This document shows, one piece after another, positions 30,339-44,317 of a stretch of DNA of 64,000 nt. Source of the stretch: Marsupella aquatica (taxonomy: Eukaryota > Marchantiophyta); assembly GCA_973895155.1 (NCBI GenBank), contig OZ316896.1:3348001-3412000 (forward strand), read 5' to 3'. How positions within the stretch are numbered: position 1 is the stretch's first letter; every line of letters begins with the position of its first letter. The position numbers and the translations under genes were made by a program. The notes beneath the pieces are model-generated. The model had not been told where the DNA came from. It worked only from the letters and a program-made list of their open reading frames with translations, and made no database searches.

Positions 30339-33300
30339 AACGGTCCCAAGTAGTTGCATTTCTACCTATCAGGCCAATTCCCAAACGTAACTTCAAAAAC
30401 AGTGAGGTCCTCGTGCCTGATTCTTGTAGTGAGTTACTGTCACAAATATTACATACCCCCGTAGTTTTAGGTTGTCGTCGATGTACCTGGGAATCCTTCA
30501 AAGGTCCCAGCTCGGAAGAGCCTTGTAATTAAGAGCACAAATTGGAGATTGTCAGCTGTGTTCCCCCTATCCTAGAGGTTTGGGGCCTTTCTGATTTTGT
30601 AGGGGCCGTGAGATTTGGTTCTACACAAATGCACACGAAAGGCACGGGTGGCAGATTGTGCACACAATAAAAATGTAGAGCTTGCAAAATGTCGGAATCT
30701 GAGAGGAATTGTAGATGTTTATCGATGTTTGAAGAGTCTCAGTCTCCTAAAAGTTAACAGCGTTTTATCTGAGTAACCAACTACTGGAAACGAAAATTGC
30801 CATGACGGTCTTGAAAGGTAGCCAGGGCGCAAGTGATTGCCTCTCAAGGAGCTTTGCAAACGATGTTACGCGCATTAAAGTGCTGAATCCCGAGATTTTA
30901 ACTCTTCAGCACGTTCAAGGGTCAGTGCCGGGACAGTGCAATTGTCGAGCTGGAAATGTAGTAGACCTTCAGGAAATTGAATGCCTCAAACAATGTCGAC
31001 CTTCTGCGTGAAATCTGACAGTCTCATTCCCAAAAGTGCGTTAATGAACAAGAACCGTCTGGAACATCTATAGAATTAATTATGCCTTTTGCGCTTCGGA
31101 AATTTCAGATTGCGCGCTGCTATAAGGAAAGCTCAGGTCATGGCAAAGAAGAGATTCAAGCCACGTGAACGCAATTAGTCATCCAGCTATTGGAGCCTCT
31201 CAAACCACCTCATTCCTGAGCTTTCCCTTTTCCTTGACCAAAATGTTAGGAGGCCGGGTCAAAATGCTAGGAGACCAGGTTTGTACTTGTCCGATAAATG
31301 AGGGATCTGGACCCCTACATCTGACATGTGTCACACCCCATCATCCCGGCCCCCTACCCACACCCTACCCCAACCCGGCCCAACCCCAACCCAGCCCCGG
31401 CCCAGGCTTGTCCCAACAGGCTTGGGAATATAGGCAAATATACAACACCTCTTTTAGAGCCAACAAATGACAAGTTGTAGTGTTGCTCATGTAGGATAAC
31501 TGCTTGTGTTCGGACAATACAACAACTTGTCAGTCAATTCAAACCCAGATCATAGACCAAAAATATGTGGTTCCCAAAAAAGTGACGGACTGGGTCACAG
31601 ACCAAAAATATGTGGTTCTCACAAAAGTTCACCCAAAAATATGTTGTTCTCACAAAAGGTGACCGAGAGTAACTTTAGCTATCAATGTAGAGAGCAGACG
31701 TACCGTTTTCACACAATATGCATGAGTGCCCTTCCAGAATGGTTGGGAGCCCTTCAAGAATTGTCAGAGACCATTCTAAATGGATTCTGAAATTGTGGGT
31801 GCCCAAATTCAAGTCAAGTGATTAAACTCAATTAGTCATATTGAAACCCCAGCACTACAGCAAGCCAGAACCAGTTTCCACCTGAATTCAGTTCCTCCTC
31901 CATTGAGCCAAGCAGTCGTCCAAGCTGTAGCAACTTAACAAAGAACGGTACTCAAACAACCTTGATTAATTTGCAGGGATGGTTCCCTTCTCCAGGATGA
32001 GCTTAGTTTTGTTCTCTAACAGCTCAGTGAAATCAATGAGAATAAATGATGACTGTAGGTTAGTTTTGCTAGCTTGAATGTTGGACTTTTTCCTGCTTTC
32101 CAAGATGTGATTCTGAACCGTCCATTGGGAAGATACAGCTGCTCTTCACTTTGAGTAGCAGTTATTTGTTCAACAAAAAAAGCTAAGCCTAGCTTGATGA
32201 ACCTTAATCTAAGTAGATGGGCTGCATCACAACCTTAAAACCTGATTGCATAACACATTTCAAACCCAAATTTAACAACTTGGCAAAAATAGCAGGGCTG
32301 GTGATGTGAAATGATATTAAAGTTATGATTATCCATCCCAACAAGGGGTCTCCCTAATTGTTGTCAATTTTTTCGGTTCAAAAATGGTGTGTTTAAGTTA
32401 CAATAACAATCCTAAGGGTCTAGACCTTGGTGGTTGCACTACCCAGCATGGTTGCACTACCCAGTATATATTTATTAAGTGCTTGGGAGATCACTTCAAT
32501 CTGCACTTTCTCACATGTGTTGTCATATTACACACACTCCTCATATGCTAAGCCCAGATACCACATGATTCACCTGGATAAGTGCAAGAAACTACTTTAC
32601 ATGTTTTCCTTGCTGTAACTGATTAAAGCACATGTGCTATTTTTATGTTTGGTGAGAGCTGACTAATTGCAAGTATAAACAGTGCAAGTATAAACAGTGC
32701 ATTCCCTAACTCTTGGGAATACCAAAGTTGAACCTGTGATCATCCGTCGAGGACCAATTTGGATTATCTCTTGCTCCGGTCCAAGTTTTCTTTGGAATAC
32801 CTTAGATGATACAGGGATCATGGTTGGTATTCCAGAACAAATTCTAGAATCCTTCAAACCGTCCTAGGTTGTGAATCTCAAAGATGATCTATCCATGATC
32901 ACCGTTGGTATTCCAGCACATCTTTCAACCTCCTCGGATCCTTGTTCCTTTGGGGGGAATACCAAATTTGATCCGGTGATCATCCTTTGCATTCCAATGC
33001 GAATTCCTGGTGATTTTGAATCTGGTGTAGGTATTCCTATATCCAATGCTCTCATCACGGACGAGACTTGCTTTCTCTCTGTTCTAAATTGAACAAATGC
33101 TTCCAGGGATCCTAAAGGTGAGCCAATTTGACTTTGTTGACATGGAAAACTGAGTAGACGTCATTTATCTGGTTTAGTGGGTGAGACGTAATATGAAGAA
33201 ATGTCTTTGTCACTTCCCTCTGAATCGGAGTCTTTAATGTCTACTTGGGGCTCCACTTGCTCAGAGGGTGGAAGTTTGGCTTGCAAATGAGAAGGAATAA

Positions 33301-35562
33301 ATCTATGAACAACCCCGGGGGAGGATTGGATGGAACTAGCAATGCTTTCTTCTGACTCAGAGCTAGACATGGTTATCATAAACCCTATACAACCAAGGTT
33401 TCCCCATAGGATGTGCCTCTACGACTGCTTAAATACTACAAAATTTTCAAAATCTTGAGCGCCCTACAAATGAAAAATATGAAGGTCCTATGAAAGTGAA
33501 GCTCAAAATTTGATGATTGACCATGCTTTTATAGTTTTGGGGTTGTGTTTGCCACATGGCATAGCTTGATTGGTTTTCACTAAGAGACAAAATATAGAAA
33601 TGATCTGGTTTCCAGAATTTTGAGAGCATTATGATCCAGGTATCATGGTTGGGATTATACTCAATGTTTTGCTTCTAGTGACAAATGGACTGACCAGGTG
33701 TTTTGATAGGAGGTTTTTGTGTGTTCGCAATAATTATGATCCGTGTATCACGATTGTAATTCCTCTCAAGGTTTGGAGGATTGAAAAATAATTTAAAGCA
33801 TGTTTTTGAAGATGTGTTTTGAGTTTGGGAACCCAATGATCCACTGATCACAGATTGAATTCCCCCCATTATTTTATGGGCTAGAAAATTATTTGTATTT
33901 TCAATGGGTAGTTTTGTGTATTGGCAACAATCCATGATCCGTGGATCATGGTTGGGATTAGGTTTGATGGTTTGAATCGTGCAACAGTGTTGTTTAGTCG
34001 TGAGTCTTAGCTTAACCAGAAGTGAGTTAAAGTAACTGACTATGGATGTAACTGCACAGTTGCGTGGTAGTCCCTAAACCTTGGGTTCACATGACGATCA
34101 AATTTGGAGTTTTGGGTATCTTTTAATTCATAAATTATAACTGTTATTTCACTTGAAGAATCCGAGCTCATCTGAGACCATAATATGTGACTCATTTTGG
34201 CTCATGTGACTTCATTGTGACTGAACATATTGTGACCCAGGCTGTGACCCTTGGAGTTGCAAAAGTTGAGACCAAAAAATAGAAGTCACTATTGATACTG
34301 GACATTGCGACTTGCTTGATACCCATTTGTGATTGATCTGTGACTCCATTATGGAGTCTAGCCTTGTTGATACGTGACTGCAATGTGACTTTAATTAGTC
34401 ACAGGGTAAATCATGTCCATGACTTACTTGCCCTTAAGAGTGACTAGCTTGTGATCTTTTAGTGTCACATAATAAACCCTAATAAACACAACCATTTGGG
34501 TCTCTACATAGTCATGTTTATAAGTAATAAGGTTGAGATGAAATTTAGTGATTGAAGTTGTAACCATGACTAATCCAATAATGGATTATAACAATTGTGT
34601 AACACTTCATAAGGAGAGATAGTCAATTCATGAGCACTCCACATTACAATACAAAAGAAAATTCATGTTCATCATCACTTTAGAAGTATAACATATTAAA
34701 TATATAATAAATAAACTTTATCTCATTTTTTGTACGCGAAGTTAGCATGCTTTATATCCATTGCTCTTTCTCACAGACTTCACTACACCCCCTTGCAAAC
34801 AAGAGCCGACCACAAGCTTGAAAGAAGAAAGTTCAATTTTCATAAACCACAAAACCCAGTATGTCAGTTAGAAACATCAAAATCCAGTATTTCAGCTAGC
34901 AATTACAAGTTTCAAACTTCTGAAATAATATTTAGGGTATTTCAGACAAAAATTACAAGCCGTCTTAAACATACTGTACAATGGTCACATTAATGGTCTA
35001 TTTCGACTAGGGCTTAAAAGTAGCTCTCATTGAGAGAGACTCTTCAATAGCATGTAGATTTAAATTTTTCTAAACTTTAGGCTCTCACTACCATTTCACA
35101 ACCTTGCTGACGATCGTGTTGACTTGATGGTTCAAAACGTAGTTCTAATCATAACGTAGAATCATGGTGGATTAGCAAAAATGGATTGCAAGAACTTTAT
35201 GTTGTGAGAAATCTCTGGAAATGATCCGTTTGAATTGGCTGAAATGGACGGCAGAGAGGTAGCATGGAGCGATGCTCCGGGCATGGATACGAGGAGGGCA
35301 CTGTTCATTTGGGCGCGAGAGCATAGCAATCGGACAGACGTAGAAGCACCTTTATACTGACTGGGCAGCTGTGGTTTAGGTGTTGGACTGGCAAATGTCG
35401 AGGATGGGTTCTCAGGTGCTACTTAGCCAATTTCAGGATGCCTTCTCCCTCCACATCCTACAACTTCACAGCTCCAAAAAGTGAAAAGGCAACTGTCCTA
35501 TGTATACACAATAAACATGTGGGAAGAGATGTGAACAACGCTTCCACTTGAAGCAAAGAGAA

Positions 35563-38205
35563 TCAGTCATCACTGGGACTGCTGGGAGAGGAATCCGCTT
35601 CTAGGAATCTGGTCATTTTTTTGAAAGCGGCTGCTGACTTTAATAGCCTTTTTCTCTCCAAGTGCTTCTCAATGTAACCAGCAAGATCAGCATTCAGCCC
35701 TCTGTCGTAGAGAAATATTTGGAAGTTATTCACCAACTCGTCCTTGCCATTCCTGCATCAAGAGGCGAGGACCACTAAAGATTCAAGTCCCAAAACTCAT
35801 CCCTAAGTTCCCAGGCAAAATATGTCAATTTGAATGTACCCGCTTCAGACAGACTTTAGATAACATCAATGGCAGCAAGAAACCATTAATGGACGATGCC
35901 TACCAAGACATCCTTAGATAAAATCATATTCACCTCTGCATAGGAAAACTTTAGTTTGGGACTGTGAGGTAGATACCTGTGAGAATTATCAATCTAAACC
36001 CTCAAAATCTGATGAAATTCAGACAACAGTGGAGGCTCATACAAAGAAATTCAACCAAATATCAAGTGTACTTCATAAGGATTGACCCCTCAGAAGCACG
36101 GATAGTATTTAATCATTGCCTCCACGATGTGTAACAAAGAGACGAGGTGACTTCATTTTATGTATTCCTCGTTTCATTTCAGTACTGCTGAATACCAAAA
36201 GATAAGACGAACACCTATACCTACCGGTAGGATCTAAAATGGATCAACCAACTAAAGACTCATACAAAGAAATTCAACCAATATTGAGTATGCTTCATCA
36301 GGTTTGAACCCTCAGAAGCGCGGATAGGATGTAATCATCGTCCTCAGTCTCTCGAACCATCCTACATACGAGAATCAGCCAAGAGAGGACAACATAGCTA
36401 ACAGACATCTCCGCGTCCGAGTAGCAAAGTATTCATCTCTCCTAAGCACACGTCCCTACCGTTCACTACCATCCTTCGCGTCAATGTCTTACTGTGTCAT
36501 CCCATGCATTGTTGATATTCACTAAAGCGCTGCTGGTTTGGTTTTTTGTTCAATCCGTCTGTTAACGCGCGCTTTTCAAAATGTGTACAACAGTGACCCT
36601 AAGCCTATCTCAGTTAATACATTGTCTGAATAGCGGTGTCAACTTGTTTTTTTTTATCGAAACGTCTTCAACTGTTGACTCCCCTATTAAAATATAAGCC
36701 ATTAGCTATAATTCATTGAGCCATCGTAAACCGTTCTGTAAATGACTCAGAAACTAACGAATGGTAGACTGAGAAAACGATTACTAATTACCACGGAATG
36801 AGACATCAATAGGATTGGGTGACAACTCATACGAAGAAATTCAACCAATGTGATGATATCTTCATCAGGTTTGACCCATCAGAAGCGTGGATACAATTTA
36901 ATCATTGCCTTCACAGTCTAGCCTCCAGACATGAAAATAAGATGCAGGTTGGTACAAGGTGAGGGAATGCTCTGGTCAAATTTAACCCACAAACAGGCAT
37001 TTATAGAGTGAACTTCAATCATCTATGGCCATACATTTGGTACCAAACTCACAGAACAATAACAAAGTCTTGTACACCTACTTCAAAATGTATGTGGAAG
37101 AGGCTTACGAGAAGTATGGGCGGTATATTGTCTGTTCCTTGTCTTCATATTGTAGATCAACTTGGTGAATGGCAAAACCATCCCAGTAACACTCGCATCT
37201 GATTTCGAGAGTGGGAGATACGCCACCTTTCGTGATCAAAATCGTCAGCTGCAACATCTTCGTTCGACTCTCCGGGTCTTCACCGACTTCCGGCTTGCAC
37301 TGATAATTTTTTCTCACTAGTTGCAGAACACAAGACATAGTGATGTCTTCCAACCCATAAATTCTGGTCAACATCATCTCCATCTCTCCAGGTTCGTCCT
37401 TCACAATTGTAAACGGTTTGGGTGGTTTCCTCTATGTGATGTTCTGCAAAACACTTCGACACGACATCTATGTCAAACATTTTATCCTACGATAAGGTTT
37501 CCAGACACTCTGGAAATAGCTCTAGACATGACAGAAAGCGGGTGACAATCTGCATGAGGTACAGCGGAAGCAGATGTGCCCAATGGGAAGCACATAACCA
37601 AAAAAAACCATATTGTCTCACAAGGCTTGCTCAAAGGGAAAGAAAAAAAGGTCTAGGATTGGCAGAATCAGGGAGGATTAATCACAACTAACCAAGATGT
37701 CAAGATCCTTCTGGCAACAATAGGCATGAACAAGCTTACGCTGCCTAAGTGCAAAGCAAGTATCACTTTGTAATATGTGCACTTTAAAATTAGGTTCTAG
37801 AAGAATGTCATCCACTGGACCTCAGTATAGTGCACACTTGGACAAACCAAGGAATAATCCCAAAAGAAACGATGTCTGGACACATAATGATCTTCAGCAT
37901 CAGAAAAATCCAGCAATAGAACAATGCAGAAGAAAATTTGCCTACATCAACTTACAGATACAAGGCAGAACTTGGCAGGGAATACCGTAACTCACCAGCA
38001 ATCGCTTCGTACAGTCTTTGACCTCGCAACGAAACACGTGCAGGAGACCCTCATCTCCTTTGTGCAAGCCAATATCTACACCTTTTACTGCACAAGAGGC
38101 AAAATGTGACTTCTGGACACGCGACGGATACAGAAAACAATCCCTGGTTGCTGTTGTTGCTACTGCTGTGGGTCCATTCCACGCGAGTTTTGAAGTCTTT
38201 GAGCG
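35563..38205 (-). CDS. MAM33/p32-like mitochondrial protein gene, second copy
   Basis: Exons at 38205-37996, 37431-37109 and 35752-35563 with the same splice sites, phases and protein as in copy 1. The T-to-G difference at 35943 against copy 1 falls in the second intron, so the product is unchanged. The 5' exon with the start codon remains unidentified. Confidence 0.66.
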
Positions 38206-39729
38206 CTATCTCCTCAATTGTTGTGGCAGCACGACCTTGTCACCCAATGGCTGAGTTATCACTGGCGACCACTCTTGAGAACCACTGGCTATTCCATGAT
38301 TCCCCTGCCCAAAAGCCTGGCTGGAATTTCCACCACAACAACAAAGCCGAACTCCGATCCTCATAGGGAGAACAGGGAGAACAAGGAGAACAGGGAGGCA
38401 ACTCACAATGGAGCTAGGTAGCTTGTGATCGAGCAGCTCGCGATTGTAGCAACAACAGATTGAGCACATCGCGATTGTAGCAACAACAATTTGAGCAGTA
38501 GGCGATTGAACTCTAGGCAAATGAGCTCCAGGCGATTGGGTGCGTGATTGAGCAGGCAATTGTAACAACAGGCAGCAAGCGACTGAACTAAGCAGCATAA
38601 GGCAATGGACCTAGGTAGCTCACGAATTGAGCTGAGCAGCAATGTCACCCAACACCTTTCTCTTCTAGCAATGGAGCTCAAGAGTGCAAGCAATGTCACC
38701 CAGACCCTAAACTCTTCACAACAATGGAGCTCAACAACGCAACAATGCAAAGCAACAATGGCGGGGGGAAAAATAGAATTGAGCAGCACACATTGGGGCT
38801 GGGCAATGTGTGGTGCGTCCCATGGCTCCCTAAACCCAAGAAACCCCCCAGCTCAAGCCGATTCCCGCAGGTTTCGTGCTTGGCGAGGCCGTTTCCGCGG
38901 CTTAGCGGCATGGGACGCTGCTAACCTTCTACTACTACTATTAACATTTTACACACATATACTGGACAGATCCTTCATCGGGTCATGAGATACGTAGCCG
39001 GCCTAATATAGGCCTTCCCCTGTCTTCCCCTGTCTTCCCCTCCGTCTTGTTAGATATGTTTGGATTCCGCCGCCGGAATGATCCCCAATAGGCTTGGTTA
39101 AGCCGCTAAGACCTCTCTCAGCTCGACACATCCAACTCTCACTCCCCTGCTTACTTTCCTTCCTTCTGTTGATGTGGGCACTCTTCACACAAGTTAATGC
39201 GACACACAAATAGCAAAATGACTCATTCTGACTGAGTCATACCATGCACTTGCCATACAAACAGTACATCTCATACACAAGTTCTGCGAACTAAGCCGTG
39301 AGGCCAACTCTATTCAGCTCTTAGGCATGAGGAAACATGAATATACACAAGGGTCACTGTATGACTAACCGAGAGCTTCTCGTACTACTTGATCCCAGCC
39401 CGGCTGGTGCAAACTAAAAACTTGCTAAAGAAGAGGCCCTGAGCTCCCCGCTGCCCAGGTACTTATCCTGGTAGTGGATCCGCCATTCTTTGCATCGTAA
39501 GCCTAATCTACTTAACAGTAATCTACTTGCCCGAATCTACCTATGTACAGCAAGGCAGGAGCACAAGTGTTGCTCCTACCAGTGGGACCGCAATCCCACT
39601 AAGCTAAGTGTCAGGGCCGCTCCTGGTTCTGATCCTAATCCTAAACGTGGAGATCCGCGCCCGCCCTGCCCACTCACGCCTCCTCCCTCCACGTCCGCCC
39701 TCCCTAAAAGGAACGGCGCCCTTGCACCG

Positions 39730-42088
39730 TCACGACACCGGTGGTGGATCCTTAATGGACGCCCCCAACGCTTCCTCCTCAGCCACTGCCGTAGGTTCAT
39801 TCTCTGACAGATTACCTGCCCTTGACTGAGTCAACTCTCCATCGGCCTGACTGGGTCCACCTTCGGCTTCAGCCTCGACACCGGCCTCGGCAATACCCAC
39901 GGCTTCGGCCTCAGCCACTCCCTCGGCTTCGGCCTCCCCTTCCCCTAGGGTAGTTGGATCCCTAGCCGTGACCCTGTCTGGGGTCGGTGCTGGGTCTACC
40001 TCCTTGATCACCACGGCCTGTGAAGTCGTATTACTCCTTGACCCTGAAGGTTTCCGCTTCTTCTTCGTTGGTGGCTCGGCAGCTGGTCCCTTCCCCTTCC
40101 CACTTACTTCCGGCACTGGTGCAGGTGGCGCGGCTTGTCCTTCGGCAATTACCACCTCTGGTAACTGGTTTGTCCCAACGGGAGATGGACCTGCTGCAGC
40201 TAAGCATTTAAATACTGCGGCTTGTTTCTTCAGCCGCTCTGTTTGGTTGTCGGCCCGCCGCTGTAGGTTCTCCATCTTCCTCGTGATTTCCTCCAACTCC
40301 TCTTGGGTTCATCCAGGTCCTTACGTGCCCCCTCCAGCTCGTTTTTGGCCTCCTCCTGCTCCCTGTGGGCTTCCTCCAATTCCTTCTTCAAGGTAGCCCT
40401 CTCCTCCTGGGTTGCTCTTAGCTCCTTGTCGAGCTCTGCAATGATGACAGACTCCATCTGGTTCATCTTGGCGTAAGTCTATTCGAGCATCTCGTCCTTC
40501 TCCCTTAGGTCGGCCTTGAAGCTGGCCGTCAGGGACGCAAGCTCCTGCTGCAGCGCCATAATCCCTTGATAGGATTTCCCTAACTCGGCCTCCTTCTGCT
40601 CAAGGGCTCCGCGGATTTTCTCGAGCTCCCCCTTCAACGCCCATTCCTTTCTTTGGGTCTCCGCCATGGCCCGGCTGTTGGTTGTTATGTGGGCCTCCTC
40701 TGTATTCTTCAGCTCTCGCTTCCACTTCTCCCTCTCTTTGATCGTGTCGGCCAACTCTCCCTGCGTCTGAGTCAGTTTATCCTTGATATTCTGATTATCA
40801 GCCTGCGCGGTGTCCAACTGCCCCTGCATGATGTTCAGCTCATGCCGTTTAATCCGCAGTTCATCTTGGGCTTTCTTGGCCGCCCTTAGATCTTCAATCT
40901 CGGCTTCCATCCTCCTAAGCCGCCGAATGACCTCATCCTTCTTGCTTCTCTCTAAAGCCACCGCTTCTTCTAATTGGTGCTTCTCCAACTGCTCCCTATG
41001 GAAAAAGGGTCCTACCTCCAACTCCTCTCCAAAGATGCCGAGCGCAAGTTCCCCACACATCTCACCATACTCCATGGCTCTATTCTTAGCGTAGGTGGAG
41101 TAAGTAGAAGTGATCGGCATCGCCCATCGCGGCCTCTGCTCCCAAGCCGTCTTGCGGATCTCTTCAATCGTGGCTAGAGGTTTGCTTCCTTTTTCGGCTA
41201 GCCGCCTGATGTCCTCCGGCCAATCTCCTCCTGGTAAATCCTTTTCCCTAGCCAGGGCTGCTTCTTGGTATCAACTTTGGTCTTATTGCCTATCGGCAAG
41301 CCAAACACTTCGGCAATTACCTTGGGAGTAAGATAGAAATCCTTCCCATATATCCTCGTGCAATTGGTCTCGGGTTCCCATGACCCCACGAATTCTAATA
41401 GGTCTGACTCCGGTACCTCCGGCTTCAGCCATGGTAATCTTACAAAGGCCTCTAAGCCGGATCCGGCCATGAAGCCTTGGTACTTCTTGGTCTGCATGGC
41501 CGTAAAGCATGCATCCTCCTCCCGTGCAAAATGTAGTTGCACCTCCACCGGTAGGGTTGCCGCCCAGCCCTTCCAGGTGTCATCCCTGGTTGGAATGGCC
41601 TTGATGGGATCGACCTCCTCCTCTTCAGCTTCTCCCTGCCTCCTGCTCTGTTGCTCGGCTGGCTTCTTTGGTGCCGCCGACCTCGTTCTTTTTGTCGGGG
41701 TGGCTTCATCGTTGACGGCTCCCTTCCTCTTCATCTCTGCTGCTGTGGAGGTTTCTCCTAGCACCGTTGCCTGGGTCCACCTTTCCGTGCTACCCTTTAA
41801 TTCCCAGTGTATGTCATTGCAGTTCTTGATGGCTTCTCGGATGCCGACGACGTTGTCTTTGCAAAACAGAAGATCGTCAAGTTGATTGGAAGTAGGCGTC
41901 CACAGGAACTCGTCCTTGATGAGTTCGCCTCCTAAGAAAGCCGTCTTCTACAGCTCCCACAATCGAGCGAGCTCCTGCCGTTATCGAGCTGCCCTTTCTG
42001 ATTCCTCGTCCTCGTAAGTCTTGATGTACTCAGTTGCCCGTTCGAACAGGCATCCCCAGAAATGTGCCGCTTGATTGACGTTGCTCAT
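39730..42088 (-). pseudogene. Decayed coiled-coil mobile-element ORF, second copy
   Basis: Same gene remnant as 12410-14921 with the same three nonsense codons (41983-41981, 41950-41948, 40481-40479) and frameshifts, so these predate the tandem duplication. An extra C at 39762-39766 changes the last frame: the final open segment stops at 39730 after 188 codons, against 239 codons in copy 1. A T-to-C change at 40846 replaces Q by R in the coiled coil. Confidence 0.55.
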
Positions 42089-42464
42089 ACCCTCCTTAGG
42101 TCGATCGTCAGTATCTACTCTCTCCCCGAGTGCTTGCCTAAGCAGCTGACAGTAGTTGGCCTCCCGTAGTCGTCTGCCTAGTTCGTGCTCGCAAATGAGC
42201 CACTATCTCCTGCAAGCGCTCCTTACCCCTCTCCTCTGCCAGTCCTTCTTCCCGTTGATCCTTCCTAGCCGCCGACGCTTAACGCGCCCTAACCCTAATC
42301 GAGTTTTCACCCTCAGCGTCCTTACCTCCGGCCTCGGCCCGGGTTCCATGGTTGCCCCTAATTGTTTATATTTTCCTTGTTTTGTCCCTATACTAAGGTG
42401 TTCCTAGGGTGCCTTCCTGCTTTACCCACTTAACTGGCCGAGTGATTCCTGTCTAGGCATCACA

Positions 42465-42882
42465 GGGAGCAAAAGATGTCGAGATGATAAAAGAAGTTAA
42501 GGAGAAAAAAAGACGTCGAGGAGAGAAAAGATATCGAGGTGAGAAAAGGATGTTGAGATGATAAAAGAAGTCGAGGAGATAAAATATGTTGAGGAGAGAA
42601 AAGATGTCGAGGTGAACAAAAGATGTTGAGGTGATAAAAGAAATCAAGGAGAGAAAAAGATGTTGAGAAGAGAAAAGATATCAAGAAGACAAAAAATGTA
42701 GAGCTAGGTGAGAAACACATGTCCAGGAGAGAAAAGATTTTGAGAGAAATAGATGTTGAGATGAGAAAAAAATTGAGGAGAGAAAATATGTTGAGGTGAA
42801 CAAAAGATGTCAAAGGAGAACAAAAGGTGTTGAGCAAAAAAAATGTAAAGTAGAGCAAAAGATTTTGAGGTGAGAAAATAAA
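42465..42882. repeat. Purine-strand minisatellite block 1, second copy
   Basis: Matches 15298-15715 with no difference seen. Such arrays normally change quickly, so identity here supports very recent duplication or an assembly cause. Confidence 0.85.
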
Positions 42883-43721
42883 TTTGACAATTTTTCCACC
42901 CTTACTTGCGAATGGAAGGGGCAAGATGAAGCCTCTCCCTTCTCTTTTCCCATACATATCCCGCTTAGTTCCCCTTTCCCCTTGCCTCTTCCCCTCTTCA
43001 TTTTGCTTCCCAGGCTTTCTTTGGGATGATAAAAGTCCAATTTTGTAAGATGATTGCGGTGAAAAACCATAGGAATATTTGTCATAGTTTATGGGTGTGA
43101 AATCCTCATTATCTTGGCACAATATATATACAAATATAAGTATTTGGGGGGATAAAAATCCTAAATTATCCCCCTTTCTCCCATTCTTCTCTTTTCCCCA
43201 CCTTTTTAACATGTCTATGCTTGAAATTTTTCCCTTAAATTATTTTGTTTTCCTTTTATCTTCTCCCTCCCCTTTTTTTTCTAAACCCAGCCATTTTCTC
43301 TCCAATATCCCATCATCTCTCATGAACACAATTATCAGTTTTACATTCTAGTACAACCTATAATCATGGTACTTTCAAGTACATTTGTCCTTCTTGAAGG
43401 TGTACCTGAGTCTTTTCTCTTTGTGCATGTACTCTAAGCAAGTGTACGTGAGCCTCTACCATACCAATTAGTGTCAGATAGGAGAGGCAATGTGATAGTG
43501 TTGCTTGCATCTAAGAGTGATAAAAAACAATATTTTAAATGGACAATTAGAATTGGATCCTGCTTTTTTAATTTTTGTGAGTAGACAAAACCCAATAATG
43601 GCGGGATAGCATATTACAGAGTTAGATGGAAAGAACCTCACCATCACTCATGATTCATAAACTAAATGTCGAGGCAACTCATACTGCTGTAGTGTTGTAG
43701 CCCAATGCTTGTGTGTTGCAC

Positions 43722-44317
43722 AAAAGATTTCAAGGCGGGAAAAGATAGCAAGGTGAGGAAAAGAAGTTGAGGTTAGAAAAAGATAATTATCAAGGAGAGA
43801 AAAGATGGCAAGGTGAGAACCCGGGTGAGAAAAAGATGCAAAGATGAGGAAAATATATCAAGGAGAGAATAGATGTCAAGGGTGAGGAAAAAATGTCTTT
43901 GTGAGATAAAGATTCCAAGGTGAGAAAAGATGGCGAGGTGAGGAAAAGAAGTCGAGGTGAGAAAAATATATCGAGGAGAGAAAAGATGGCAAGGTGAGAA
44001 CCCGGTGAGAAAAAGATGCAAAGATGAGGAAAAGATGTCTTGGTGAGATAAAGATGTCAAGTGAGAAAAAGATGGCAAGATGAGAAAAAGATAAGATGTC
44101 AAGGTGAGAAAAGATCTTGAGGAGAGAAAAAGATGATGACAAGGGGAAAGTTGTCAAGGGTGGGAAGAAAATGTTGTGGTGAGATGAAGATGTCGATGTG
44201 AAAAAAGATGTCAATGCAAGGTAAAGACTTTTAAGGAGAGAGAAATATGAAAAGGCAAGAAAAATCAAGAGAAAAAGGTGTCAAGGCAAGAAAAGATGTC
44301 GAGGTGAGGCAAAAACA
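43722..44317. repeat. Purine-strand minisatellite block 2, second copy
   Basis: Matches 16555-17150 with no difference seen, including the ~180-bp sub-repeat. Confidence 0.85.
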